From: SLFT01 sp964493075
GTDB taxonomy: Bacteria > Hydrogenedentota > Hydrogenedentia > Hydrogenedentales > CAITNO01
DNA: 31,835 nucleotides
Assembly (NCBI GenBank): GCA_964493075.1
Contig: CAZBNU010000024.1
Coordinates: 1-31,835, forward strand
Direction of reading: 5' to 3'
Below, in pieces: positions 24,706 to 31,835 of this stretch. The position numbers and the translations under genes were made by a program. Within the stretch, counting starts at the first letter, position 1. Every line of letters begins with the position of its first letter. Under the pieces are notes generated by a model, which searched no databases, was not told the origin of the DNA, and worked only from the letters and a program-made list of their open reading frames with translations.

Positions 24706-26184
24706 TCAAAGAACGTTTCGTAGTGCGGCAAGAAATTCACCGCCATCTTTGAATCGGTCTTTTTCGTCGTAGGCAAGAGCCTGATTTATGACTTCATCAA
24801 GTCCTTGCGGGCAATCTTCCATAAATTCCTCAAGGCGGCGCGGCTTATCTTCAAGTACGCTTCTGAAAGGGTCTTGTCCTTTGTGCAGCGGACGGATAGG
24901 CTGACCCGTCAGCATGTAGAATATGGTTGCTGCAATTTCAAAGACGTCCGTTGCCGCCTTGACGTATTTGTAGTTTGTCAGATGCTCTGGCGCCATATAG
25001 ATGGGGGAACCGCAGGTGGTTCCTGTGCGTGACAACACACCCTGGGTGCATCCTGCAGCGCCGAAGGCTTTAGCTAATCCGAAATCACTGATTTTCGCGG
25101 TAACAAAACCGCCCGTATTATCGAGCAGTATGTTGGAGGGTTTGAGGTCACGATGCACCACGCCCTTCAGTTTCTTTTTACCCTCGTCTGTGGTGATGGC
25201 TACCTCCACCTCATGGGCGTAGGCAAGTCCTTCGAGCATTTCCAAGATGAGTGGGGCAGCGGTGTTGATATTGATCTTAAGTTTCCCCTTTTCCATCAGT
25301 TTCCATAAACTGCCCCCCTGAATGTATTCCATCTCGATAAAGTGGATGTCATTCCATACGCCTACGGACTGGCTTCGGACAATATTCGGATGGTCGAGTT
25401 GCGATATGATCTCCTTTTCCCGCTCGAACAACTGCAATTTTCGCTTTTCCGGTTTGCGTGTCTGCAGCATGGTTTTTACTGCAACGGTCTGGTCGTCACG
25501 GATGCGTGTGGCCTTATATACCAGACCATAACCGCCTTCGCCCAGTACAGTCAAATCCTTATAGCCGCATATCTGGGGAGCAAGGCCTCGGGCATCTTGC
25601 TTTTTCAGGTATTCGGCGAGTAACTCTTCCAGTACCTTGCCAGGGTGTTCTTCAACCTGATCAAACTGCTCTCTGTTCAGTTTGATGGCCTTGCGTACTT
25701 CTGGCTCCTTACGATCCTCCGGCACCTCCACCTCTGCCTCTGTTTTGTTGCATTCTGCGCAGATATAAGCGCCTTTGACGAACTGGCAGGTGGCCTGATC
25801 CGCAGGTGGAATTTCCGATCCGCATTCAATGCAATACACGGGGTAGTCAACATGGAGTATCATAGCGGTGGCGCCCACCACGATACGGTCCTCATTGCGC
25901 AGTGCTACCGGTGGCAGGATAATGTCCCTGTTTTCACCCGGAGTGAGGCGGATGAGGCGGTCGTTGACACGGGTGCCGTTCAGGCTGCCGAGGTCGCGTA
26001 GTAGTATATTGCCCTGGTTAATTTCCAGCATCATGTGATGACGGGACATGGTTTTATCTTCCCGTATGGAAAGAGTGCAATCACCGGCACGCCCCACCAT
26101 AAAAGTATCCTGCTCATGAAAATAAAAGCGCTGTCCCTCAAAAGGTCCTGAAACGATATCCACGTACGCTTTTTCGTCTGTCAT
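24706..26184 (-). CDS. FHA-zinc-ribbon-Ser/Thr kinase (paralogue A)
   Basis: Also 492 residues with the same domain plan and spacing as paralogue B. FHA: GR 31-32, SRHH 47-50, GSLNGT 66-71. Cysteine pairs are at 118/121 and 142/145. The kinase domain has glycine loop GEGGYGLV at 215-222, Lys237, HRD 344-346 and DFG 367-369. The start at 26184 has GGGAGG 7 bases upstream and overlaps the stop of the phosphatase gene by 4 bases (ATGA), so phosphatase and kinase are translationally coupled. A kinase whose own FHA domain can read phosphothreonine suggests autophosphorylation or recruitment to phosphorylated partners. The two genes are a tandem duplication followed by divergence. Confidence 0.93.
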   Translation of the reverse strand: MTDEKAYVDIVSGPFEGQRFYFHEQDTFMVGRAGDCTLSIREDKTMSRHHMMLEINQGNILLRDLGSLNGTRVNDRLIRLTPGENRDIILPPVALRNEDRIVVGATAMILHVDYPVYCIECGSEIPPADQATCQFVKGAYICAECNKTEAEVEVPEDRKEPEVRKAIKLNREQFDQVEEHPGKVLEELLAEYLKKQDARGLAPQICGYKDLTVLGEGGYGLVYKATRIRDDQTVAVKTMLQTRKPEKRKLQLFEREKEIISQLDHPNIVRSQSVGVWNDIHFIEMEYIQGGSLWKLMEKGKLKININTAAPLILEMLEGLAYAHEVEVAITTDEGKKKLKGVVHRDLKPSNILLDNTGGFVTAKISDFGLAKAFGAAGCTQGVLSRTGTTCGSPIYMAPEHLTNYKYVKAATDVFEIAATIFYMLTGQPIRPLHKGQDPFRSVLEDKPRRLEEFMEDCPQGLDEVINQALAYDEKDRFKDGGEFLAALRNVL

Positions 26185-27065
26185 TTGTTTTCCTCCCGCC
26201 ATGGTTTTAGCGATTCTCTTGTTTTTTCCAACACGGAACAGGATACCTCCTCCTGATTCGTGGCGTGTCCTTCCGTTGTATCGTCATTTTGTTGCGGCAA
26301 TACATCTATCACAACTACCGTTACGTTATCATGGCCGCCAGCGGCGTTTGCGCAGGCAATGAGTTCATTTGCTGCCTGCTCTATTGAACCATTTTCGGCA
26401 AGCAATATGCCAATATCCTCTTCAGCGACCATGCTGGTCAGGCCGTCTGTGCATAAAAGAATGCGGTCGTTTTCCTGCAACGGCAACAGCATCACTTCCG
26501 CTGACGGACAATCCTTCATGCCAACGTAGCGGGTGAGCACATGCCGTGAAGGATGGTGGCGTAGTTCCGCTTCATTGATTCGGCCTGCATGATAAAGGAC
26601 ATTGGCAACCGTATGGTCCTCGGTGAGGCATTCCAGTGTTGCGTTACGCAACAGGTAAGCGCGACTGTCGCCAAGGTAGGTAAGCGCCATAGCGGCATGG
26701 CCAACATAGTACCCCGCTACCACCGTGGCACCGAGTCCTTTGGCAGCAGGCTGGTTTATGGTTTTTTCAAGGAGCAGCATTTTAACTGCATCTACCACGC
26801 GCCCCAACGCCTTTGCCTTTAGCATGCCTTCCTCGGCATCAGAGTAGTGTAGTTTTTTGCATTCCTCCTGTAACTTCAAGGGCAGGGTCTTTACGGTTAT
26901 GGTGGACGCAAGATCACCAGCCACGGCCCCCCCCATACCGTCGCTCACAATAAACAGTCCTTGTTCCTCTGAAATGTATAAAGCATCTTCCAGTCTGGTT
27001 CGGTGAAGGCCGACGTCCAACCGTCCAACGGCGGAAAACTGAAAGCACCTTTTTGTTGACGACAT
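26181..27065 (-). CDS. PP2C-family protein phosphatase (kinase-cluster partner)
   Basis: A 294-residue soluble phosphatase, first gene of the cluster, with AAGGA 6 bases before the ATG. PP2C motifs: HRTRLEDAL (Glu26-Asp27; the usual Asn-Glu-Asp has Leu for Asn), IVSDGMGGAVAG, GATVVAGYY, TYLGDSRAYLLR, TEDHTV, LTRYVG, ILLCTDGLTSMV and GGHDNVTVVVID. It would reverse the phosphorylation made by the kinases encoded downstream. Its stop overlaps paralogue A's start. A C-terminal stretch after about residue 250 (QQNDDTTEGHATNQEE) is polar and probably disordered. Paired PP2C/FHA/kinase sets are known from type VI secretion loci, but no secretion gene is present here. Confidence 0.9.
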   Translation of the reverse strand: MSSTKRCFQFSAVGRLDVGLHRTRLEDALYISEEQGLFIVSDGMGGAVAGDLASTITVKTLPLKLQEECKKLHYSDAEEGMLKAKALGRVVDAVKMLLLEKTINQPAAKGLGATVVAGYYVGHAAMALTYLGDSRAYLLRNATLECLTEDHTVANVLYHAGRINEAELRHHPSRHVLTRYVGMKDCPSAEVMLLPLQENDRILLCTDGLTSMVAEEDIGILLAENGSIEQAANELIACANAAGGHDNVTVVVIDVLPQQNDDTTEGHATNQEEVSCSVLEKTRESLKPWREENK

Positions 27066-27441
27066 TTTCTGTCCTTGGCATTATAGAAAGACAACGTTAA
27101 GAAAGTATAATATAACCTTACTACATATTATACCCTGTCAGCAAATCAAGCCGCGATCAAAAACACGAAGTTGAGTTTACGCTAAGACAACCACTATCGT
27201 CATTCCGTTTTTTTTTCGGGCAGATTACTTCGTAAAGAAAGCGATAACGAGTACGTGTAGTTTTAAGCGCGAAGAACCGCATCCGAATAGTTGCCCGAAA
27301 AAACCGGAGTGGCGGCGGTAGCGCTTACTCTTATGAAATTATTCTGGCAGATGAAGCCTGCATTAGACATGTTGCAGGGGAAACGTGATACCATAGTGCG
27401 AATTTTCTTAATCCTTTACTTCTCCTTAAAATGAGTGTGCC
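27066..27441. other. 376-base intergenic region with long inverted repeat
   Basis: The space separates the divergent phosphatase and hemA genes. Left part (27100-27135) is AT-rich with several TATAAT-like hexamers on the minus strand, but none has a well-spaced -35. A long inverted repeat follows: near 27206-27232 (CCG, T run, CGGGCA) and 27281-27306, matching over TGCCCGAAAAAA exactly and more loosely beyond. No open frame with a binding site was found, and nothing here looks like a tRNA. Confidence 0.5.
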
Positions 27442-28722
27442 ATGACAATAGTTTTAACCGGACTCAGCCATCATAGTAGCCCGCTGGCGTTACGTGAGCG
27501 GCTTATACTGCCTCCTGAACAGTTGAGCAATGTGCTCGCCATGCTGCATGGACAGCTTGGTGCTGAAAGCGGTGTAATCATTCTGACGACTTGCAACCGT
27601 ATTGAGGTGTATGCTTGTGCGAAACAGCCGCCCGAAGTGTTGCACCGGCGGATCACAACCTTTCTTGGGGTGATTAACCGTCTGGCGGAATCAGAATTTG
27701 CCGATTTCCTATACCATCATTCAAATGTGGATGCAGTCAATCATCTATTTCGCGTGGCTTCAAGTCTCGATAGCATGGTGGTGGGCGAAAATGAAATCAT
27801 GGGGCAACTGCAACAGGCTTACGAGGCAGCCCGAACCACAGGAACATTAAACCGCACCCTGGGAGTCCTGCTTCAGCGTGCCTTGAAGTGTGGCAAGAAG
27901 GTACGCGCCGAAACCCAGATCGGGTCAGGAAAGGTATCGGTTGCTTCGGTAGCCGTTGATCTGGCAGAGTCCATTTTGAAAGATTTGAGCGGTAGGACGG
28001 CCATGATTGTCGGTTCCGGACAAATCAGCGAACTGGCGCTGAAAAGTCTGGTCGAGCATGGGGTCGGCAAGGTGATGGTGTTGAACAGGACGCTGGAGCA
28101 TGCCCAGGTGCTTGCCGGTAGGTACAAAGGCGAGGCAATCATTCTGGACGCACTGCCTTGCCATCTGCATCGTGCCGATATTGTGATCAGCTCCACTGGC
28201 GCATCCGGACTGATCCTGCGGCGAAGTGATTTTGAGCGTGCGATCGATCAGCGGGGGAGGGCGCCCATGTTTGTCATTGATATTGCAGTGCCTCGTGACA
28301 TAGAACGGGAAGCCGCCCATGTGGATAATGTCTACTGCTATGACATGGACGATTTGCAGGGGATGGCGGAACGCAACCTGCGCAACAGGCAGAATGAGAT
28401 AGGCGCGTGCGAAGCCATCATTGATGACGAAGTGCAGGGCTACCTGGCGTGGCGGATGCGTCTGAATATGGAACCGCTCATTGTTGAACTAATGCAAACC
28501 TACAACGGTATTCGCGAACAGGAAGTAAATCGTACCCTGTCGCGGCTCGCCGACATCAGTCCGGAAGCGAAGCAGGAGATTGAAAATTGCACGAAACGCA
28601 TCGTCAATAATCTGTTGCACAACCCTATTAAAGCCATCAAGAACGCAAGCGTAGAAAACCATACGGAAGCACTGATGGATTTGGCGCAACGTCTTTTTGG
28701 TATTGGAGAAGCGGAACAGTGA
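27442..28722 (+). CDS. hemA: glutamyl-tRNA reductase
   Basis: HemA reduces glutamyl-tRNA(Glu) to glutamate-1-semialdehyde with NADPH, the first committed step of C5-pathway haem synthesis. The 426-residue protein has the catalytic Cys51 in ILTTCNRIEVY, the N-terminal TGLSHHSSPLALRE, the GENEIMGQLQQAY segment and the NADPH loop MIVGSGQISELALKSL. The C-terminal helical dimerisation part includes NNLLHNPIKAIK. Length is that of the family. The ribosome binding site is weak (only GAG before the ATG), perhaps low translation or regulation by the upstream structure. fdxA follows 21 bases later. No hemBCD genes are in view. Confidence 0.95.
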   Translation: MTIVLTGLSHHSSPLALRERLILPPEQLSNVLAMLHGQLGAESGVIILTTCNRIEVYACAKQPPEVLHRRITTFLGVINRLAESEFADFLYHHSNVDAVNHLFRVASSLDSMVVGENEIMGQLQQAYEAARTTGTLNRTLGVLLQRALKCGKKVRAETQIGSGKVSVASVAVDLAESILKDLSGRTAMIVGSGQISELALKSLVEHGVGKVMVLNRTLEHAQVLAGRYKGEAIILDALPCHLHRADIVISSTGASGLILRRSDFERAIDQRGRAPMFVIDIAVPRDIEREAAHVDNVYCYDMDDLQGMAERNLRNRQNEIGACEAIIDDEVQGYLAWRMRLNMEPLIVELMQTYNGIREQEVNRTLSRLADISPEAKQEIENCTKRIVNNLLHNPIKAIKNASVENHTEALMDLAQRLFGIGEAEQ

Positions 28723-28743
28723 CCGCATCAGGAGAAACTGAAT

Positions 28744-29088
28744 ATGCCTTTTGTTGTTTGTGAACCCTGCATTAAATGCAAATACACAGAATGTGTCAGT
28801 GTTTGTCCCGTTGCCTGTTTTCATGAAGGAGAAAACATGCTGGTTATTGATCCGAAGGAATGCATAGACTGCGGCGTATGTGTAGATGAGTGTCCCGTAC
28901 ACGCCATCTACTGCGACGAGGAAGTCCCTGACAAGTGGCAGGACTTTGTGGCGTTAAACGCTGAATATGCCGCCAAATGGCCGCTCATCGAAGACAGTCA
29001 GGAACCACTGCCCACCGCCAACGATGCACAAAATGAATTGGGAAAGCGGGACTTCTTTTCACCTGAACCGGGTGGAAAGACCGAATAA
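28744..29088 (+). CDS. fdxA: 7Fe-type ferredoxin (3Fe-4S/4Fe-4S)
   Basis: A 114-residue ferredoxin of the Azotobacter FdI family, carrying electrons for cytoplasmic redox enzymes. Cysteines at 9, 17, 21, 25 and then 40, 43, 46, 50 follow the FdI pattern (PCIKCKYTECVSVCPVAC... and CIDCGVCVDECP). Cys6 and Cys12 are additional. The C-terminal extension (about 60-114) covers the clusters as in the family. AGGAG lies 8 bases before the ATG. It is probably co-transcribed with hemA. A palindromic repeat at 29104-29128 starts 16 bases after the stop and might act as a terminator. Confidence 0.9.
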   Translation: MPFVVCEPCIKCKYTECVSVCPVACFHEGENMLVIDPKECIDCGVCVDECPVHAIYCDEEVPDKWQDFVALNAEYAAKWPLIEDSQEPLPTANDAQNELGKRDFFSPEPGGKTE

Positions 29089-29103
29089 AAATAACAAGAG
29101 TTA

Positions 29104-29253
29104 CGGAGGGGGGACATTCTTGTCCCCCATTNNNNNNNNNNNNNNNNNNNNNNNNNNNNNNNNNNNNNNNNNNNNNNNNNNNNNNNNNNNNNNNNNNNNN
29201 NNNNNNNNNNNNNNNNNNNNNNNNNNNNNNNGGACAGGAATGTCCCCCCTCCG
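29104..29253. repeat. inverted pair of palindromic repeats bounding a 100-N gap
   Basis: Left copy 29104-29128 (CGGAGGGGGGACATTC, then TTGTCCCCC) and right copy 29232-29253 (GGACAGGAATG, then TCCCCCCTCCG) are inverted relative to each other. The 100 Ns between them (29132-29231) are a placeholder, so the true length and content are unknown. The right copy is identical over 22 nt to 2531-2552. Confidence 0.85.
29132..29231. other. assembly gap (100 N)
   Basis: Exactly 100 Ns, the conventional length for a gap of unknown size. It lies between inverted repeat copies, which may be why the assembly broke here. Sequence between fdxA and the methyltransferase is therefore incomplete. Confidence 1.
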
Positions 29254-29254
29254 C

Positions 29255-30538
29255 TTATTTGCGGTCAAAGGCGGCCAGTACTTCAACATGGGGTGTGTGG
29301 GGGAACATATCCACTGCTTGCAGGCTGGTGAGGTGGTAGGCTTCCAGAAATTCAGGCATCTCCTCGCGCAGGCGTTTGGGATTACAGGATACGTACAGGA
29401 GATGTTCCGGCGCCAACTGCACCAGCCGCCGGATTGCTTTTGGGTGCATGCCGGAGCGGGGGGGATCCACCACAACGGCGCAGTCCCGGGGAAAACCGCC
29501 TCCTTCGAGTTTATTTCTGAGGTAGTTGCGCATGGAATCGGTGATAAAAAATATATTGTTAATGTCGTTCACACGGGCGTTATGACGACCGTCTTCTGTG
29601 GCAGAAACGACGTTCTCGACGCTGATGATTTCTTTGGCGTAATCTGCACAACTTAACGCGATGCCGCCGGAACCGCCGTAGAGGTCGAATAATACACTCG
29701 GGCGATGGTGTGCGACCCATGTGCCTATGTGTCCATAAAGGCATTCTGCTGCGATGGGATTGGTCTGGAAAAAACTGAGGGGGGAGATGCGGAAGGTGAG
29801 TGCACGGATATTGGTCGGATTGGACGGATCGTTTGAGTCCGACATGTCTGACATGTCCGACAAGTCCGATGAATCGCTGATGATTTTATCTAATGCAGTG
29901 ATCCTGAGTGTTTCGTGAATGGTGTCTGTTCCATAGAGCAAGGTCAGTTTGTCTGCTGTGGCCACTTCGGCCTTACCGGCGAACTCGCCGTGGTAGATGC
30001 TTGTGGCATTAAAAGAGGAACGTGCCATTTCAACAAAGGACTCGGCGTGTTCAAAGACACCAGGCATGGTAATCAACACCACCATTCGTTCGCCGGTGCG
30101 TTTTGCGTCACGTACCAGCAAGTTGCGTAGATAGCCCTGGCTGCGTCGTGGTTCACAGGCGCGCAGGTTGAATTCCCGATGCCATTCCCGAACCCCCTGA
30201 AGTAGGGCGGTCATTCCTTCCGGGCCAATGTGGCATTCTTCTAGTTCCAGCGGCTTGAACCATTTTCCCTTGCACTTGAATCCCAGCACTGTTTCCCGGT
30301 CAAAATCCTTTGGCGGGGCTTCCTCGTACCATTTCAAGGCGAAGGAAGGATCCACTTTGTTTCGGTAGTGCCAGATTGCCGGCGACGGGGTAATCGGTAT
30401 AGATGCGTCCCAGTGTTCTATGAAGAGTTCCTGTAACGACTTGCTCTTGAGGGCAAGTTGCTGTTCATAGGGCATATCCTGGTTCAGGCAGCCGCCGCAT
30501 TCGCCAAAATGTGTGCATAAGGGCATTGATTCCGCCAT
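29255..30538 (-). CDS. RNA m5U methyltransferase of the TrmA/RumA family
   Basis: The 427-residue enzyme would methylate C5 of uridine in rRNA or tRNA using S-adenosylmethionine. An Fe-S-type cysteine set begins the protein (Cys8, Cys14, Cys17 in CTHFGECGGC, and a Cys in EECHIG near 102). The methyltransferase part has FFQTNP, DLYGGSGGIAL (SAM loop), VDPPRSGMHP and the catalytic Cys385 in YVSCNP. RlmD/RumA (23S rRNA) fits best for the FGxCGGC start, but the exact target base is uncertain. Residues about 221-243 (SDSSDLSDMSDMSDS...) are encoded by the 9-nt tandem repeat and look like an insertion. It is 14 bases after the manC-like gene. The stop lies just inside the edge of the gap-flanking repeat. 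Confidence 0.88.
   Translation of the reverse strand: MAESMPLCTHFGECGGCLNQDMPYEQQLALKSKSLQELFIEHWDASIPITPSPAIWHYRNKVDPSFALKWYEEAPPKDFDRETVLGFKCKGKWFKPLELEECHIGPEGMTALLQGVREWHREFNLRACEPRRSQGYLRNLLVRDAKRTGERMVVLITMPGVFEHAESFVEMARSSFNATSIYHGEFAGKAEVATADKLTLLYGTDTIHETLRITALDKIISDSSDLSDMSDMSDSNDPSNPTNIRALTFRISPLSFFQTNPIAAECLYGHIGTWVAHHRPSVLFDLYGGSGGIALSCADYAKEIISVENVVSATEDGRHNARVNDINNIFFITDSMRNYLRNKLEGGGFPRDCAVVVDPPRSGMHPKAIRRLVQLAPEHLLYVSCNPKRLREEMPEFLEAYHLTSLQAVDMFPHTPHVEVLAAFDRK
29811..29876. repeat. 9-nt tandem repeat inside the RNA methyltransferase gene
   Basis: Core 29837-29870 holds about four 9-base units of the type TCCGACATG. Weaker units extend to about 29811 and 29876. In the gene frame it encodes Ser-Asp-X triplets followed by degenerate Asn-Asp-Pro-Ser units, between KII and the conserved RISPLSFFQTN. 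Same family as bases 90-115. Confidence 0.85.
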
Positions 30539-30552
30539 GTAGTATGCTCTTC

Positions 30553-31665
30553 CTAGACTTGTCTTGTGTCTCGCGACTTCAATTCATCCACGATACGGCG
30601 AACGTCCTGTTCACGATTAGTGTCCATGACTAACACCGCATCTTCGGTAACCACCACAGTAATATTTTCCAGCCCCAGGGTTGCTACCGCCATCTTCTCG
30701 GTGCTGGCGGCATTTATAATAATACTGTCTTTACAGTCCACCACTACAGGCTTACCTTCACAATAGTTGCCATTGTCGTCGTTTTTGGCGATGTGGCGCA
30801 ACGCCGACCAGGCACCCACATCAGGAGAATCAAGTACTGCCTCTACAAGCATGACATTTTTTGATTTTTCCAGGAGCATATAATCAATACTGACGTCTTC
30901 CATCTTGGTGAAAAACTTTTGGAAATTGTCACAGTTGCCGCATCTGATGGCGGCACAGAGTTGGTGTATGGTTGCTGTTACTTGGGGACAGGCGGCAGAA
31001 AGTTCTGAAAGCAGCGTGGACAGACGCCAGAAGAACACGCCCGTATTCCAGTAGAAGTTACCAGCATCCAGATACTGTTGTGCCTGATGCGCGTCTGGTT
31101 TTTCATGAAATGCCGCCACCTTGAACACAGGCGTTTCCGTGTCCTGCCTGCTTGCGGGGATGACTTCCACATAGCCCAGTCCCGTTGCCGGATAGGTGGG
31201 AGCCACGCCATAGGTAACCAGGGCGTTATTGTTGTCGGCAACTTCGATGGCGGCCTGTGCGGAACGGATAAACCCTTCATAGTCGCCCACACGGTAGTCC
31301 ACTGTCAGCACCGTCATGCTGATCTTATCAATGGAAACGCCGGGATTTTTTGCCATCAGGTAGGCGGCCATATAGGCAATGGCACCGGTGGTATTGCGTT
31401 TGGAGGGTTCAATCAGAATGTTCTCTTTTTTGAGGGGCAGATTGGCTTTGCTGATGGGGTCTTCTAGGTTCTTGCCGGTAACAATATATGTATTCTCCAT
31501 GCCCACCAGCGCGGTGGCATGTTCCACCACCTCCAGCAATCGGGATTTGCCGGAGTCGCCAAAGGGCAGCAGCTGCTTGGGCCTGTCCTGTCGGGAAAGC
31601 GGCCAGAACCTTTCACCAAGGCCACCCGCCATGATCATGGCAACATGCAGATAGTCATTATTCAT
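30553..31665 (-). CDS. manC: mannose-1-phosphate guanylyltransferase
   Basis: The enzyme makes GDP-mannose from GTP and mannose-1-phosphate for surface polysaccharide or glycoprotein sugars. With the ATG at 31665 (AGGA about 10 bases upstream) it has 370 residues. This fits the single-domain type without the C-terminal phosphomannose-isomerase cupin of bifunctional ManC. Motifs: MIMAGGLGERFWPLSRQDRPKQLLPF, EPSKRNTTGAIAYMA, TVLTVDYRVGD (usual Pro-Ala-Asp-His replaced by Val-Asp-Tyr), FHEKPD, NFYWNTGVFFW and IDYMLLEKS. The VDYRV variation is worth noting but occurs next to the active-site Asp. It precedes the methyltransferase gene by 14 bases. Confidence 0.9.
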   Translation of the reverse strand: MNNDYLHVAMIMAGGLGERFWPLSRQDRPKQLLPFGDSGKSRLLEVVEHATALVGMENTYIVTGKNLEDPISKANLPLKKENILIEPSKRNTTGAIAYMAAYLMAKNPGVSIDKISMTVLTVDYRVGDYEGFIRSAQAAIEVADNNNALVTYGVAPTYPATGLGYVEVIPASRQDTETPVFKVAAFHEKPDAHQAQQYLDAGNFYWNTGVFFWRLSTLLSELSAACPQVTATIHQLCAAIRCGNCDNFQKFFTKMEDVSIDYMLLEKSKNVMLVEAVLDSPDVGAWSALRHIAKNDDNGNYCEGKPVVVDCKDSIIINAASTEKMAVATLGLENITVVVTEDAVLVMDTNREQDVRRIVDELKSRDTRQV

Positions 31666-31726
31666 GAAACTGTTTTCCTTAAAGCATCGGGTTGTATACA
31701 GGTGTTGTCGCAACCCGGATTCTTAT

Positions 31727-31835
31727 TTATTCCGGCAGCGCACCCTTGTCCAGAATATGACGAATCACGGTAAGCATACTTTCACGTTTTACGGTTACCT
31801 GTGTGGCGCGGCCTGCTTCCCTGTACGCATCATGG
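31727..31835 (-). CDS. C-terminal end of an unidentified gene (partial)
   Basis: The right edge holds the last 35 codons of a minus-strand gene, ending TAA at 31727-31729. The sequence reads HDAYREAGRATQVTVKRES and ends HILDKGALPE. It is mixed polar with no motif that I recognise. It lies 61 bases upstream of the mannose-1-phosphate guanylyltransferase gene in the same direction, so it may be part of the same transcript. Function unknown. Confidence 0.5.
   Translation of the reverse strand, partial: HDAYREAGRATQVTVKRESMLTVIRHILDKGALPE

Noticed and set aside
24641..24709. TTG start at 24709 for kinase B
   Set aside because: It would add 23 residues not shared with paralogue A; the ATG at 24640 has a GGAG site and aligns with the sister start.
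18151..27065. Type VI secretion phospho-regulation locus
   Set aside because: FHA, kinase and PP2C genes fit, but no secretion structural gene (VipA/B, Hcp, VgrG, ClpV or membrane complex) is in the window.
27066..27441. tRNA or small RNA gene in the hemA upstream region
   Set aside because: No cloverleaf, TTCGANN arm or CCA end was seen; the inverted repeat is kept as a finding instead.
29811..29876. Possible CRISPR array
   Set aside because: Units are 9 nt without spacers and are translated in frame; this is a simple tandem repeat.

Overview
The window looks like a scaffold from an uncultured diderm (Gram-negative) bacterium. It has an outer-membrane barrel protein of the alginate-export type, a phosphoheptose-isomerase-like SIS protein, GDP-mannose synthesis, a murein-peptide ligase (Mpl), several secreted proteins, and a run of eukaryotic-like Ser/Thr kinases with FHA and WD40 domains. 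Such kinases are common in Planctomycetes/PVC bacteria and neighbouring uncultured phyla such as Hydrogenedentes or Lentisphaerae. That placement is inference from gene style only; there is no rRNA or other phylogenetic marker strong enough to settle it. A 100-base N run at 29132-29231 shows this is a gapped assembly. Layout, left to right. (a) 1-3445: a minus-strand operon of alpha/beta hydrolase, YdjM-like membrane protein and GH127-type glycosidase, joined by two ATGA stop/start overlaps. (b) 3627-9313: plus-strand genes glgC, a 48-residue small protein, a membrane-anchored cyclophilin, a CoA-binding protein, a membrane-anchored PP2C phosphatase and an alginate-export-like porin, with two hairpin terminators. 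(c) 9431-12344: minus-strand SIS isomerase, secreted PHP-domain protein and malate dehydrogenase. (d) 12505-16806: plus-strand TPR protein, ABC ATPase and large permease, then a histidine phosphatase. (e) 16815-17932: minus-strand GGQ release-factor-like protein and a double-domain PTPS/QueD protein. (f) 18151-27065: a minus-strand phospho-signalling cluster: PP2C phosphatase, two FHA-zinc-ribbon-kinase paralogues of equal length, a giant kinase with TPR and 14 WD40 repeats, then mpl. (g) 27442-29088: hemA and a 7Fe-type ferredoxin. (h) 29255-31835: minus-strand RNA uracil methyltransferase, mannose-1-phosphate guanylyltransferase and the tail of an unidentified gene. The most interesting parts are four. 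The phosphatase/kinase cluster of (f) is laid out as one transcription unit ending in a cell-wall recycling gene. The PTPS/QueD protein of (e) is an internal duplication whose two halves have lost complementary active-site residues. Two short repeat families, a 9-nt tandem repeat and a palindromic hairpin, have entered or extended protein-coding sequence and bracket the assembly gap. The untranslated 376-base space between the kinase cluster and hemA carries a long inverted repeat.
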